A stretch of DNA of 64,000 nt, taken from Salipiger bermudensis (lineage in GTDB: Bacteria; Pseudomonadota; Alphaproteobacteria; Rhodobacterales; Rhodobacteraceae). Of the stretch, positions 8,546-17,276 are shown in pieces. Each line of letters begins with the position of its first letter. Positions within the stretch are counted from its first letter, which is position 1. The notes beneath the pieces were generated by a model. That model was given only the letters and a program-made list of their open reading frames with translations, had not been told where the DNA came from and did not search any database. The stretch covers positions 1 through 64,000 of the forward strand of contig NZ_JAIUZY010000006.1 in the NCBI RefSeq assembly GCF_020171625.1, read 5' to 3'. The position numbers and the translations under genes were made by a program.

Positions 8546-9015
8546 CAAATTTGGTTTGTCGCGCGCCTGAATAGGTTTCATTTGCAGTCCACCGCCTCAC
8601 GCCGCAGTTTCGGGCCAACACGGACAGCAATGAAGAGCGAGGCGATTGTGGGCGACACAGCGCAGATCGAAGCCCGTTCGGTCGGACGGACATGCGGGGC
8701 CTCCCGTGCGCGGCGAGACACGTTTCAGCGTAACACCCGAGGCGCGGTGCTTGCCCTGCGGGGTCCTTTCGGCGCGGGAAAAACCCCCTGTCTCATACCG
8801 CCCGGCGGCAAAGCGCAGATGGCCGCGACACCCGCATCGATGACGTGACCGACGCCCCGCCGCGCTTACGTCGGCGCGTCTGACCCTCACCATCCCGGTG
8901 CTGCCCGCCAGTCGCGCCGTCAGGGGCGTGTGCCCGGCGTGACCCGATCCGCTCCGGACGTGCGCGGCTTCCCCCTGCAACCCACACACTCCCGACGCCA
9001 AGAAAAGGGTGACCC
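8546..9015. promoter_or_regulatory. Leader region of the carnitine operon
   Basis: About 470 bases without a convincing gene. GACAAA-TTTGG-TTTGTC at 8544-8560 is an inverted repeat that overlaps the LysR stop codon and could be a weak terminator or an operator. The acyl-CoA dehydrogenase has a good ribosome site (AAGGGTGA) just before 9016. I see no clear promoter hexamers. Confidence 0.4.
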
Positions 9016-10176
9016 ATGCATTTTGGACTGACCGAAGAACAGGAGATGATCGTCTCCACCGTGCGGAGCTTTGTCGAGAACGAGATCTATCCGCACGAGG
9101 CGCTTGTCGAGCGCACTGGCGAGGTCCCGGCGGAGATCGCGCAGGAGATCAAGCAGAAGTGCCTCGACCTCGGCTTCTACGCCTCGAACTTCCCCGAAAG
9201 CGTCGGCGGGCCGGGCCTGAGCCACGTCGATTTCGCGCTGGTCGAGCGCGAGCTTGGCCGTGGCTCTATGGCCCTGACCCACTTCTTCGGGCGCCCGCAG
9301 AACATCCTGATGGCCTGCGAGGGCGCGCAGGTTGAGAAATACCTGATGCCCGCCGTGCGCGGCGAGAAGATGGACGCACTTGCGATGACAGAGCCGGATG
9401 CGGGCTCGGACGTGCGCGGCATGAAGTGTCAGGCGGTGCGGGACGGGGGCGACTGGGTCATCAACGGCTCGAAGCACTTCATCTCGGGCGCCGAGCACGC
9501 CGATTTCGTCATCGTCTTCGTTGCCACCGGCGTCGACGAGACCCCGCGCGGCCCCAAGAAGCGGATCACCTGTTTCCTCGTGGATCGCGGCACGCCCGGC
9601 TTCGAGATCGCGCGCGGCTACAACTCGGTGTCCCATCGCGGTTACCAGAACTCGATCCTCTATTTCGACAATTGCCGCCTGTCGGATGCGCAGGTGCTGG
9701 GCGAGGTCGACGGCGGTTTCGAGGTGATGAACGAATGGCTCTATGCCACCCGCATCACCGTGGCGACCAACTCGGTGGGCCGCGCCCGCCGGGTCTATGA
9801 TCACGCGGTCGCCTATGCCGCCGAGCGCAAGCAGTTCGGCCAGCCGATCGGCAGGTTCCAGGGCGTGAGCTTCCAGATAGCCGACATGATCACCGAGATC
9901 GACGCCGCCGACTGGCTCACCCTCGCCGCGGCATGGCGCCTCGATCAGGGGCTGCCCGCGAACCGCGAGATCGCCTCGGCCAAGCTCTATGCCTCGGAGA
10001 TGCTGGCGCGGGTGACCGATGCGGCGCTGCAGATCCATGGCGGCATGGGCCTGATGGACGAGCTGCCGATCGAGCGGTTCTGGCGCGACGCGCGCGTCGA
10101 GCGGATCTGGGACGGCACCTCGGAGATCCAGCGCCACATCATCAGCCGCGAGATCTTCCGGCCGCTGGGGGCCTGA
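9016..10176 (+). CDS. Acyl-CoA dehydrogenase, probable gamma-butyrobetainyl-CoA dehydrogenase
   Basis: A 386-residue FAD-dependent acyl-CoA dehydrogenase with the three expected domains: helical N-terminus (LTEEQEMIVSTVRSFV), middle beta domain (AMTEPDAGSDVRGM, then NGSKHFISGAEHADF) and C-terminal helical domain (ALQIHGGMGLMDE). At the usual catalytic-Glu position of the MCAD type, the motif reads IWDGTSEIQR, so Asp366 replaces Glu. Some branches keep the base elsewhere, as isovaleryl-CoA dehydrogenase does. It leads an operon with CaiD, BKACE and carnitine dehydrogenase, so oxidation of gamma-butyrobetainyl-CoA to crotonobetainyl-CoA is the inferred job. Confidence 0.85.
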   Translation: MHFGLTEEQEMIVSTVRSFVENEIYPHEALVERTGEVPAEIAQEIKQKCLDLGFYASNFPESVGGPGLSHVDFALVERELGRGSMALTHFFGRPQNILMACEGAQVEKYLMPAVRGEKMDALAMTEPDAGSDVRGMKCQAVRDGGDWVINGSKHFISGAEHADFVIVFVATGVDETPRGPKKRITCFLVDRGTPGFEIARGYNSVSHRGYQNSILYFDNCRLSDAQVLGEVDGGFEVMNEWLYATRITVATNSVGRARRVYDHAVAYAAERKQFGQPIGRFQGVSFQIADMITEIDAADWLTLAAAWRLDQGLPANREIASAKLYASEMLARVTDAALQIHGGMGLMDELPIERFWRDARVERIWDGTSEIQRHIISREIFRPLGA

Positions 10177-10179
10177 GCC

Positions 10180-12225
10180 ATGTCGCCGCTGAGCCGTTTC
10201 TTCTCTCCGCAGGCTATCACCGTGATCGGCGGTGGCGCGTGGTGCGAGGCGGTGGTGCGCCAGTGCCGCGCCACCGGCTTCACCGGCCCGATCTGGCCGG
10301 TCCACCCGACGCGATCCGAGGTCGGGGGCGAGCCGGCCTATCCCGACCTCGCCGCGCTGCCGGGGGTGCCGGATGCTGCCTTCATCGGCGTCAACCGCGC
10401 GCTGACCGTCAGGATGGTGGGGGCGCTATCCGAGATGGGCTGCGGCGGCGCTGTGTGCTTCGCCGCCGGCTTCTCGGAGGCGGTGTCCGAGCTTGCCGAC
10501 GGCGAGGAGCTGCAGGCGGAGCTGGTCGCCGCGGCGGGCGAGATGCGCGTGCTGGGGCCGAACTGCTACGGCATCGTCAACGCGCTTGACGGCGTGGCGC
10601 TCTGGCCCGACCGGCACGGCATGAGCCCGGTCGAAAGCGGCGTCGCGGTGATCGGTCAGTCGTCGAACGTGCTCATCAACCTGACCATGCAGCGCCGGGG
10701 CCTGCCGCTTGCCGCCGTGGTCGCGGCTGGCAATCAGGCGCAGACCTCGATGTCGGCTCTCGGCATCGCGCTGCTGGAGGACCCGCGCATCACCGCGCTT
10801 GGCCTGCATATCGAGGGCATCAGCGACCTGCGTGCCTTCGAGGCGCTTGCCGCCCGCGCCGCCGAGCTCGGCAAGCCCATCGTGGCGCTGCGGGTCGGCG
10901 CGTCCGAGCAGGCGCAGGCGGCGGCGGTCTCGCACACCGCCTCGCTCACCGGCTCGGATGCGGGCGCGCGGGCGCTGCTACGGCGGCTGGGGATCGCGCA
11001 GGTGGACACGCCCTCCGAGCTGGTCGAGACGCTGAAGATCCTGCACGTCACCGGCGGTCTGCTTTCGGCGCGCATCGCCTCGGCCTCGTGCTCCGGCGGT
11101 GAGGCCTCTCTGATGGCCGACATGGGCGCGCGCGCCGGGGTCGCATATCCCGCGCTCACCGACACGCAGGAGACCGGGTTGCGCGACGCGCTCGGCCCCA
11201 AGGTCGCGCTCGCCAACCCGTTGGATTACAACACCTATATCTGGGGCGACGAAGACGCGCTCACCGCCACGTTCACGGCGCTCTGTGATCCCGGGGCGGA
11301 GCTTGGCCTTGGCTGCGTGGTGGTGGATTATCCGCGTGACGACCGCTTCGACGCACCCGATTACGAGCAGGTTCTGCGCGCCGTGGCCAAGACCCGCGAT
11401 GCCACCGGCACGCCGATGGCGGTGGTGTCGCTGCTGGCGGATGGGCTGCCCGAGGCCGTGGCGCAACGGGCGCTCGGGATGGGCATCGTGCCGCTCTGCG
11501 GCATGGGCGACGCGCTGACCGCGATCCGGGCCGCCGTCGCGGCGCCCTCGGGCGCCAACGCCCGCCCCGAGCCGGTGACCCTGCCGCTGAACGGCCAAGG
11601 CGCGGCGCGGGTGTTCTCGGAGGCCGAGGCGAAGACGCTGCTGCAACGCTTCGGTGTGCGCGTCCCCGGATCGGGACGCGCCGGTGAGGCCGGGGAGGCC
11701 GCCGAGACCGCGACGCAGATCGGCTTTCCGGTGGTGCTCAAGGGCGAGGGCATCGCCCACAAGACCGAGGCCGGGGCCGTGGTGCTCAACCTCGGCTCCG
11801 CGCAGCAGGTCAGCGACGCTGCGGCAGGGATGCCGGCGACGAGCTTCCTCGTCGAGGAGATGATCACCGACACCGTGGCCGAGCTGATCCTCGGGGTGAC
11901 GCGCGATCCGGCGCATGGCTTCGTGCTGACGCTGGGCCTCGGGGGCATCCTCACCGAGCTGATCCGCGATACCGCCTCCGTGCTGATCCCGGCCAGCCGC
12001 GAGGACATCCGCGCGGCGCTCGAAAGCCTGCGCACCGCGCCGCTGCTCACCGGCTACCGCGGCCGACCCGGCGCCGATATTGACGCGGTCATCGAGACCG
12101 CGATGGCCGTGCAAACGCTGGTGCAGGACCACGCCAGCGCCCTGCACGAGATTGAAATCAATCCGCTGATCTGCCGTGCCACGGACGCGGTGGCGGCGGA
12201 TGCCCTCATCAGGATGGAAGAATGA
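10180..12225 (+). CDS. NDP-forming acyl-CoA ligase (ACD type, single chain)
   Basis: A 681-residue fused acyl-CoA synthetase of the ADP-forming acetyl-CoA synthetase family. The N-terminal CoA-binding Rossmann domain (ITVIGGGAWCEAVVRQC) is followed by succinyl-CoA-ligase-like domains. The phosphorylatable His is present in SHTASLTGS (His252). The last 230 residues are an ATP-grasp domain (FPVVLKGEGIAHKTEAGAV; HEIEINPLICR). It should couple a carboxylate to CoA using ATP and giving ADP and Pi. Given its neighbours the substrate is probably gamma-butyrobetaine, crotonobetaine or carnitine, replacing CaiC/CaiB. It overlaps caiD by 4 bases. Confidence 0.85.
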   Translation: MSPLSRFFSPQAITVIGGGAWCEAVVRQCRATGFTGPIWPVHPTRSEVGGEPAYPDLAALPGVPDAAFIGVNRALTVRMVGALSEMGCGGAVCFAAGFSEAVSELADGEELQAELVAAAGEMRVLGPNCYGIVNALDGVALWPDRHGMSPVESGVAVIGQSSNVLINLTMQRRGLPLAAVVAAGNQAQTSMSALGIALLEDPRITALGLHIEGISDLRAFEALAARAAELGKPIVALRVGASEQAQAAAVSHTASLTGSDAGARALLRRLGIAQVDTPSELVETLKILHVTGGLLSARIASASCSGGEASLMADMGARAGVAYPALTDTQETGLRDALGPKVALANPLDYNTYIWGDEDALTATFTALCDPGAELGLGCVVVDYPRDDRFDAPDYEQVLRAVAKTRDATGTPMAVVSLLADGLPEAVAQRALGMGIVPLCGMGDALTAIRAAVAAPSGANARPEPVTLPLNGQGAARVFSEAEAKTLLQRFGVRVPGSGRAGEAGEAAETATQIGFPVVLKGEGIAHKTEAGAVVLNLGSAQQVSDAAAGMPATSFLVEEMITDTVAELILGVTRDPAHGFVLTLGLGGILTELIRDTASVLIPASREDIRAALESLRTAPLLTGYRGRPGADIDAVIETAMAVQTLVQDHASALHEIEINPLICRATDAVAADALIRMEE

Positions 12226-13004
12226 CCCAGAACGTCTTGACGACCCGCCGCGGCGCGGTGCTCGAAGTCACCCTGAACCGGCCCAAGGCCAACGCCATCG
12301 ACATGGCCACGAGCCGCGAGCTGGGCGAGATCTTCACCGAATTCCGGGACGATCCAGAGCTGCGCGTGGCGCTCCTCACCGCGCAGGGTGAGAAGTTCTT
12401 CTGCCCGGGCTGGGATCTCAAGGCCGCGGCCGAGGGGGAGGCGGCGGACGCAGATTACGGCGTCGGCGGCTTCGGCGGCCTGCAGGAGCTGCGCGGCCTC
12501 AACAAGCCGGTGATCGCCGCGGTCAACGGCATCGCCTGCGGCGGCGGGCTCGAGCTGGCGCTCGGCGCCGACATCATCCTCGCTGCTGATCATGCGAGCT
12601 TTGCGCTGCCCGAGATCAAGTCCGGCACCGTGGCCGATGCCGCGACGATCAAGCTGCCCAAGCGCATCCCCTACCACATCGCCATGGAGCTGCTCTTTAC
12701 CGGGCGCTGGTTCGATGCCGAGGAGGGCCATCGCTGGGGTCTGATCAACCGCATCCTGCCCGCCGCCGAGCTGATGGCCGAGGCGCGCAAGATGGCCGAC
12801 GAACTGGCCGCGGGCCCGCCGCTGGTCTTTGCCGCGATCAAGGAGATCGCCCGCGAGGCCGAGGACATGAAGTTCCAGGACGCGCTCAACCGCATCAACG
12901 CCAGCCAGTTCGAGACGGTGGAAAAGCTCTACCGCTCCGAGGACCAGAAGGAAGGCGCCCGCGCCTTTGCCGAGAAACGTGACCCGGTCTGGAAAGGCCG
13001 GTAA
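12222..13004 (+). CDS. caiD: Crotonobetainyl-CoA hydratase (carnitinyl-CoA dehydratase)
   Basis: A 260-residue crotonase-fold protein. The oxyanion-hole segments are FFCPGWDLKAAAEGE and NGIACGGGLELALGADI; the catalytic-Glu region is ALPEIKSGTVADA. Both the length and the CaiD-like GWDLKAAAEGE segment fit the carnitinyl-CoA dehydratase branch of the enoyl-CoA hydratase family. It would add water to crotonobetainyl-CoA to give L-carnitinyl-CoA. Its tight coupling to the ligase before and BKACE after it supports this reading over a fatty-acid hydratase. Confidence 0.85.
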   Translation: MTQNVLTTRRGAVLEVTLNRPKANAIDMATSRELGEIFTEFRDDPELRVALLTAQGEKFFCPGWDLKAAAEGEAADADYGVGGFGGLQELRGLNKPVIAAVNGIACGGGLELALGADIILAADHASFALPEIKSGTVADAATIKLPKRIPYHIAMELLFTGRWFDAEEGHRWGLINRILPAAELMAEARKMADELAAGPPLVFAAIKEIAREAEDMKFQDALNRINASQFETVEKLYRSEDQKEGARAFAEKRDPVWKGR

Positions 13005-13014
13005 GGAGACCCCC

Positions 13015-13935
13015 ATGACCCTCCAGATGAACCGCAAGCCCTTCATCACCGCCGCCATCACCGGCGCGGGTGCCACGCAGGACAAGAGCCGTCTGGTGCC
13101 GCGCTCCCCCGCCGAGATCGCCGATGCCGCCATCGACGCCGCCAAGGCCGGGGCCGCGGTGGTGCATTGCCACGTCCGCGATCCCGAAACCGGCGCGCCC
13201 TGCCGCGACCGGGCGCTGTTCCGCGAGGTGACCGACCGCATCCGCGCCTCCGATGTCGACGTGGTGCTGAACCTGACCGCCGGCACCGGAGGCGATCTGA
13301 CCTTCGGCGATGTCGAGACCCCGATGGAGCTCGACGGTCCCAACACCGACATGCCCGGCGCCACCGAGCGCATGGCGCATATCCGCGACTGCCTGCCCGA
13401 GATCTGCACCCTCGATTGCGGCTCGATGAATTTCGGCGACGGCACCTACGTGATGACCAACACCACCGAGATGCTGCGCGCCATGGGCCGGATGATGACC
13501 GAGCTTGGCGTGAAGCCCGAGATCGAGGCCTTCGACACCGGCCACCTGTGGTTCGCCAAGCAACTGGTGAACGAGTGCGTGCTCGAGGATCCGGCGCTGG
13601 TACAGCTCTGCATGGGCATCCCGTGGGGCGCGCCGGGCGACATGAACACCTTCATGGCGATGGTGAACAACGTGCCTGCGGGCTGGACGTGGTCGGCCTT
13701 CAGCCTTGGTCGGGACGAGATGCCCTATGTCGCCGCCGCGGCGCTGGCGGGCGGCAACGTGCGCGTGGGGCTCGAGGACAACCTCTATCTCGAGCGCGGC
13801 GTGATGGCGACCAACGCGCAGCTTGTCGAGAAGGCGGCGAGCATCCTGTCCAACATGGGCGCCTCGCTGATGGGGCCTCAGGAAGTGCGCAACCAGCTCG
13901 GCCTCGTCAAGCGTGACATGCCGGTGCCTGCATGA
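13015..13935 (+). CDS. cdhC: Beta-keto acid cleavage enzyme (BKACE), dehydrocarnitine cleavage
   Basis: A 306-residue BKACE (formerly DUF849) TIM-barrel enzyme. The zinc ligands are in VVHCHVRDPETG and in EAFDTGHL. The family condenses a beta-keto acid with acetyl-CoA to give acetoacetate and a new CoA ester. Between CaiD and carnitine dehydrogenase, the expected reaction is 3-dehydrocarnitine plus acetyl-CoA to betainyl-CoA plus acetoacetate, as in Pseudomonas CdhC. AAGGAG lies 6 bases before the ATG at 13015. The stop overlaps the next start by 4 bases. Confidence 0.88.
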   Translation: MTLQMNRKPFITAAITGAGATQDKSRLVPRSPAEIADAAIDAAKAGAAVVHCHVRDPETGAPCRDRALFREVTDRIRASDVDVVLNLTAGTGGDLTFGDVETPMELDGPNTDMPGATERMAHIRDCLPEICTLDCGSMNFGDGTYVMTNTTEMLRAMGRMMTELGVKPEIEAFDTGHLWFAKQLVNECVLEDPALVQLCMGIPWGAPGDMNTFMAMVNNVPAGWTWSAFSLGRDEMPYVAAAALAGGNVRVGLEDNLYLERGVMATNAQLVEKAASILSNMGASLMGPQEVRNQLGLVKRDMPVPA

Positions 13936-15353
13936 GCCGGGCAGCCCTCATCGGCGGCGGCGTCATCGGCGGCGGCTGGGCGGCACGCTTCCTGCTCAAC
14001 GGCTGGGACGTGGCGCTGTTCGACCCGGCCCCCGAGGCCGCGCGCAAGCTCGCGGCGGTGCTCGACCGCGCCCGTGCCTCGCTTCCGGCGCTCTACGACC
14101 GGCCTTTGCCGCCCGAAGGCGTGCTCCGCGTCTGCGACACGCTCGAAGAGGCCGTAGAGGGCGCCGACTGGGTGCAGGAGAGCGTCTCGGAGCGGCTGGA
14201 TCTGAAGCAGGGGGTTTATGACCGGATCGCGGCGGTCCTGCCCGAGGGCGGCTTCATCGCGTCGTCGACCTCGGGCTTCAAGGCTTCCGACCTCGCCTCG
14301 AATGGTGCGCCCGTCGTGGTGGTGCACCCGTTCAACCCGGTCTACCTGCTGCCGCTGGTCGAGATCACCGGCGCGCCGGAGCTGCGCGCAAGGGCGCTGC
14401 CGGTGGTGCAGTCGCTCGGGATGGTCCCGCTCGAGATGCAGACCGAGATCGACGCCTTCATCGGCAACCGCTTCCAGGAGGCGATCTGGCGCGAGGCGCT
14501 GTGGATGATCCGCGATGGCATCGCCACCACGGCACAGATCGACGACGCCATCCGCATGGGATTTGGCCTGCGACTTGCGCAGATGGGCCTGTTCGAAACC
14601 TACCGCCTCGCCGGCGGCGAGGCCGGCATGGCCAGCTACATCGAGCAGTTCGGCCCCTCGCTGCACTGGCCGTGGTCGCGGCTCACCGACGTGCCCGAGC
14701 TCGACGCCGCGCTGATCGGGGCGATCGGCGACCAGTCCGACGCCCAGTCGGGGCACCTGAGCATCGCCGAGCTGGAGCAGCTCCGGGACGACAATCTCGT
14801 GGCCATCCTGCGCGGCCTGCGCCGCACCAAGAGCGGCGCCGGGGGCGTCATCGTCGCGCATGAGGCGCGGCTTGCGGCGGGCGGCGAGATCGACGGCCTG
14901 CCGATCACCTCGCGCCGCGCCGTGCCGGTCACATGGACCGACTACAACGGCCACATGAACGAGGCCGCCTATCTCGAGCTTGGCACCTGGGCGACCGATA
15001 GCCTGATGACGCTGGTGGGGGCCGACGAGGTCTATGTGGCCAGCGGCAAGAGCTTCTTCACCGTCGACACCCGCATCCGCTATCTCGACGAGGTGCACCG
15101 GGGCGCGCTGCTTACCGTGACCACGCAGGTGCTCGAGGGCGCCGGCAAGAAGATGAAGCTCTTCCATCGCGTCCTGAAGGAGGACGGCAGCCTTGCCGCC
15201 ACCATCGAGACGCTGATGCTGCACACCGACCTCACCACCCGCCGGGCCTGCCCGCCCGAGCCGCAGGTGGCGCGGGCGCTCGAGGACCTTGCCGCCCGTC
15301 ACGCCGGGCGCCCCGCCGAGGGCGCAGGCGGGGCGGTCGGCCAACGCAACTGA
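13932..15353 (+). CDS. cdhA: L-carnitine dehydrogenase fused to a betainyl-CoA thioesterase domain
   Basis: A 473-residue two-domain protein. Residues 1-310 are a 3-hydroxyacyl-CoA-dehydrogenase-like NAD enzyme (ALIGGGVIGGGWAARF at the N-terminus, SSTSGF, VHPFNPVYLLPLVEI), which oxidises L-carnitine to 3-dehydrocarnitine. From about residue 325 a hot-dog thioesterase follows, with the catalytic-type TDYNGHMNEAAYL motif, expected to release glycine betaine from betainyl-CoA. In Pseudomonas these are separate genes, cdhA and cdhB. Fused forms are known in rhizobia. The fusion places the first and last steps of the carnitine-to-betaine route on one chain. Confidence 0.9.
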   Translation: MSRAALIGGGVIGGGWAARFLLNGWDVALFDPAPEAARKLAAVLDRARASLPALYDRPLPPEGVLRVCDTLEEAVEGADWVQESVSERLDLKQGVYDRIAAVLPEGGFIASSTSGFKASDLASNGAPVVVVHPFNPVYLLPLVEITGAPELRARALPVVQSLGMVPLEMQTEIDAFIGNRFQEAIWREALWMIRDGIATTAQIDDAIRMGFGLRLAQMGLFETYRLAGGEAGMASYIEQFGPSLHWPWSRLTDVPELDAALIGAIGDQSDAQSGHLSIAELEQLRDDNLVAILRGLRRTKSGAGGVIVAHEARLAAGGEIDGLPITSRRAVPVTWTDYNGHMNEAAYLELGTWATDSLMTLVGADEVYVASGKSFFTVDTRIRYLDEVHRGALLTVTTQVLEGAGKKMKLFHRVLKEDGSLAATIETLMLHTDLTTRRACPPEPQVARALEDLAARHAGRPAEGAGGAVGQRN

Positions 15354-15368
15354 CCAACGGAGATCGCC

Positions 15369-16103
15369 ATGTCCCCCGAAGAGAAACAGACCCGCGAAGA
15401 ACTGGCCGCCTGCTACCGGCTGGCGGCGCTGCACAGGTTCACCGACCTGATCTACACCCACATCACCGCCCGGGTGCCGGGCGAAGACGGGCACTTCCTC
15501 ATCAACCCCTACGGCTGGCGCTGGGAAGAAATCACCGCCTCGTCGCTGGTCAAGATCGATGTCGACGGCAACAAGGTCGACGGCAGCCCGCACCGGGTGA
15601 ACCCGGCGGGCTTCACCATCCATTCCGCCGTGCACATGCATCGCCATGACGCGGCGTGGATCATGCACACCCACACCCGCGCGGGCGTGGCGGTGTCGTG
15701 CATGGAAGACGGTCTGCTGCCGCTCAACCAGATCTCGCTGCAGTTCCACAACCGCATCGCCTATCACGACTTCGAGGGCATCGCGCTCGACCTCGCAGAG
15801 CGCGAGCGCATCGTGGCGGATTTCGGCGATCACCCGGTGCTGGTGCTGCGCAACCACGGGCTCATCGCCACGGGGCGCAGCGCGGCGGAGATGTTCAACA
15901 ACATGTTCTACCTCGAGCGCGCCTGCGAAATTCAGGTCGCGGCAACGTCGTCGGGACAGAAGCTTCGGCTTGTGGATGACGAGACCGCCGGTCATGTCCA
16001 TGCGCAATACGTGCAGATGAACGAGGAAGACGGCGACCTGCAGCTCGAATGGGAGGCGCACCTGCGCTCCATCGACGGGCTTGGCAGCGACTACCGCGCC
16101 TGA
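15369..16103 (+). CDS. Class II aldolase/adducin-family protein
   Basis: A 244-residue class II aldolase-fold protein. The zinc-binding HTHTRAG and LRNHG motifs are present, and THITARVPG marks the phosphate-loop region. Family members are fuculose-phosphate-type aldolases, but many bacterial ones with this sequence style act in other catabolic pathways and have no proven reaction. It is 15 bases behind the carnitine dehydrogenase fusion with a good ribosome site (GGAGATCGCC), so it belongs to the operon. Its contribution to carnitine use is unknown to me; cleavage or epimerisation of a hydroxylated side product is only a guess. Confidence 0.75.
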   Translation: MSPEEKQTREELAACYRLAALHRFTDLIYTHITARVPGEDGHFLINPYGWRWEEITASSLVKIDVDGNKVDGSPHRVNPAGFTIHSAVHMHRHDAAWIMHTHTRAGVAVSCMEDGLLPLNQISLQFHNRIAYHDFEGIALDLAERERIVADFGDHPVLVLRNHGLIATGRSAAEMFNNMFYLERACEIQVAATSSGQKLRLVDDETAGHVHAQYVQMNEEDGDLQLEWEAHLRSIDGLGSDYRA

Positions 16104-16224
16104 CCTCGCGGAACGCCATCGCGCAGGGGGCGCGCCGGGATGGCCGCGCCCGCGGCGAAGGCTATGTCAGCGGCAATGCCCGCATCGTGGCGGGCTGAAA
16201 CGACACAGGACGAAAGGCAGTCTC

Positions 16225-17232
16225 ATGAAACAGGTCTCGATCAAGGCGCCCGGCGGGCTCGACAATCTGGTGGTGAGCGACGCGGCCGAGCCGGCCGCGC
16301 CGGGCCGCGGCGAGATCACCGTGCGCCTCCATGCCAGCTCGCTCAACTACCACGACTACCGCGTCTGCGCGGTCGAGGGCGCTCTGCCCGACGGGCGCAT
16401 CCCGATGGCCGATGGCGCCGGCGTGGTCGAAGCGGTCGGCGCGGATGTCACCGACTTCGCCGAGGGCGATCACGTGGTGTCTGGGTTCTTCCCCGGCTGG
16501 CTGACCGGTGACGCGCGCCCCGTCGATTTCGCGACCACGCCCGGCGACGGCTGCGACGGCTTTGCCCGCGAGCGCGTCACCCTTCCGGCCACGAGCTTCA
16601 CCCGCACGCCCGCAGGCTGGTCGCACGAGGAAGCCGCGACGATCACCACGGCGGGCCTGACCGCGTGGCGCGCACTGGTGGTGGATGCCGGCATCAAGGC
16701 GGGCGACGTGGTCGCGGTTCTGGGCACCGGCGGCGTCTCGATCTACGCGCTGCAACTGGCCAAGGCGATGGGGGCGACGGTGATCGCGACCTCGTCCTCG
16801 GATGCCAAGCTCGACCGTCTGCGCGAGCTCGGCGCGGACCACGTCATCAACTACCGCAGCACCCCGAAATGGGGCGAGGAAATGCGCCGCCTGACCGGCG
16901 GGCGCGGCGTCGACATCGTGGTCGAGGTCGGCGGACCGGCGACGCTGTCGCAGTCGATCGTCGCGGGCCGTCCCGGGGCGCATCTGGCGCTGATCGGCGT
17001 GCTGACGGGCGCCTCGGGAGAGATCCCCACGGCGCTGCTCATGGCGCGGCAACAGCGGCTTCAGGGGCTGATCGTCGGCTCGCGGGAGCATCAGCAGGAC
17101 TTCGTGAAGGCGCTCGAGGTGCTTGACCTGCGCCCGGTCATCGACCGCAGCTTCCCGCTGGAAGAGCTGGCCGAGGCGTTCCGCTACCAGGAGAGCGGCG
17201 CGCATTTCGGCAAGATCTGCGTCACCATGTAA
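16225..17232 (+). CDS. MDR oxidoreductase (quinone oxidoreductase-like)
   Basis: A 335-residue medium-chain dehydrogenase/reductase with a GroES-like N-terminus (SSLNYHDYRVC, MADGAGVVEAVGADV) and an NAD(P) fold (VAVLGTGGVSIYALQLAKAMG). The zinc-binding Cys of classical alcohol dehydrogenases is not at the usual place, so a zinc-independent reductase is likely. The ATG at 16225 is chosen because the reading frame before it continues into the end of the aldolase gene in another frame. The 121-base gap from the aldolase makes operon membership probable but not certain. Confidence 0.8.
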   Translation: MKQVSIKAPGGLDNLVVSDAAEPAAPGRGEITVRLHASSLNYHDYRVCAVEGALPDGRIPMADGAGVVEAVGADVTDFAEGDHVVSGFFPGWLTGDARPVDFATTPGDGCDGFARERVTLPATSFTRTPAGWSHEEAATITTAGLTAWRALVVDAGIKAGDVVAVLGTGGVSIYALQLAKAMGATVIATSSSDAKLDRLRELGADHVINYRSTPKWGEEMRRLTGGRGVDIVVEVGGPATLSQSIVAGRPGAHLALIGVLTGASGEIPTALLMARQQRLQGLIVGSREHQQDFVKALEVLDLRPVIDRSFPLEELAEAFRYQESGAHFGKICVTM

Positions 17233-17248
17233 GCCCGCGCCGCAAGCT

Positions 17249-17276
17249 CGACGGCCCACCTTCGTGCGGGCCGTCG
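17249..17276 (+). terminator. Terminator-like hairpin between convergent operons
   Basis: CGACGGCCC at 17249-17257 pairs with GGGCCGTCG at 17268-17276, and the 10-base loop can pair further inside. It follows the MDR stop by 16 bases. No T tract follows. The rest of 17277-17567 shows nothing recognisable. Confidence 0.5.

Noticed and set aside
13878-16061. A 727-residue open frame on the minus strand opposite the carnitine genes
   Set aside because: It is His/Arg/Asp-rich, mirrors the codon pattern of the well-identified genes on the plus strand and has no family motif. It is an antisense shadow caused by high GC.
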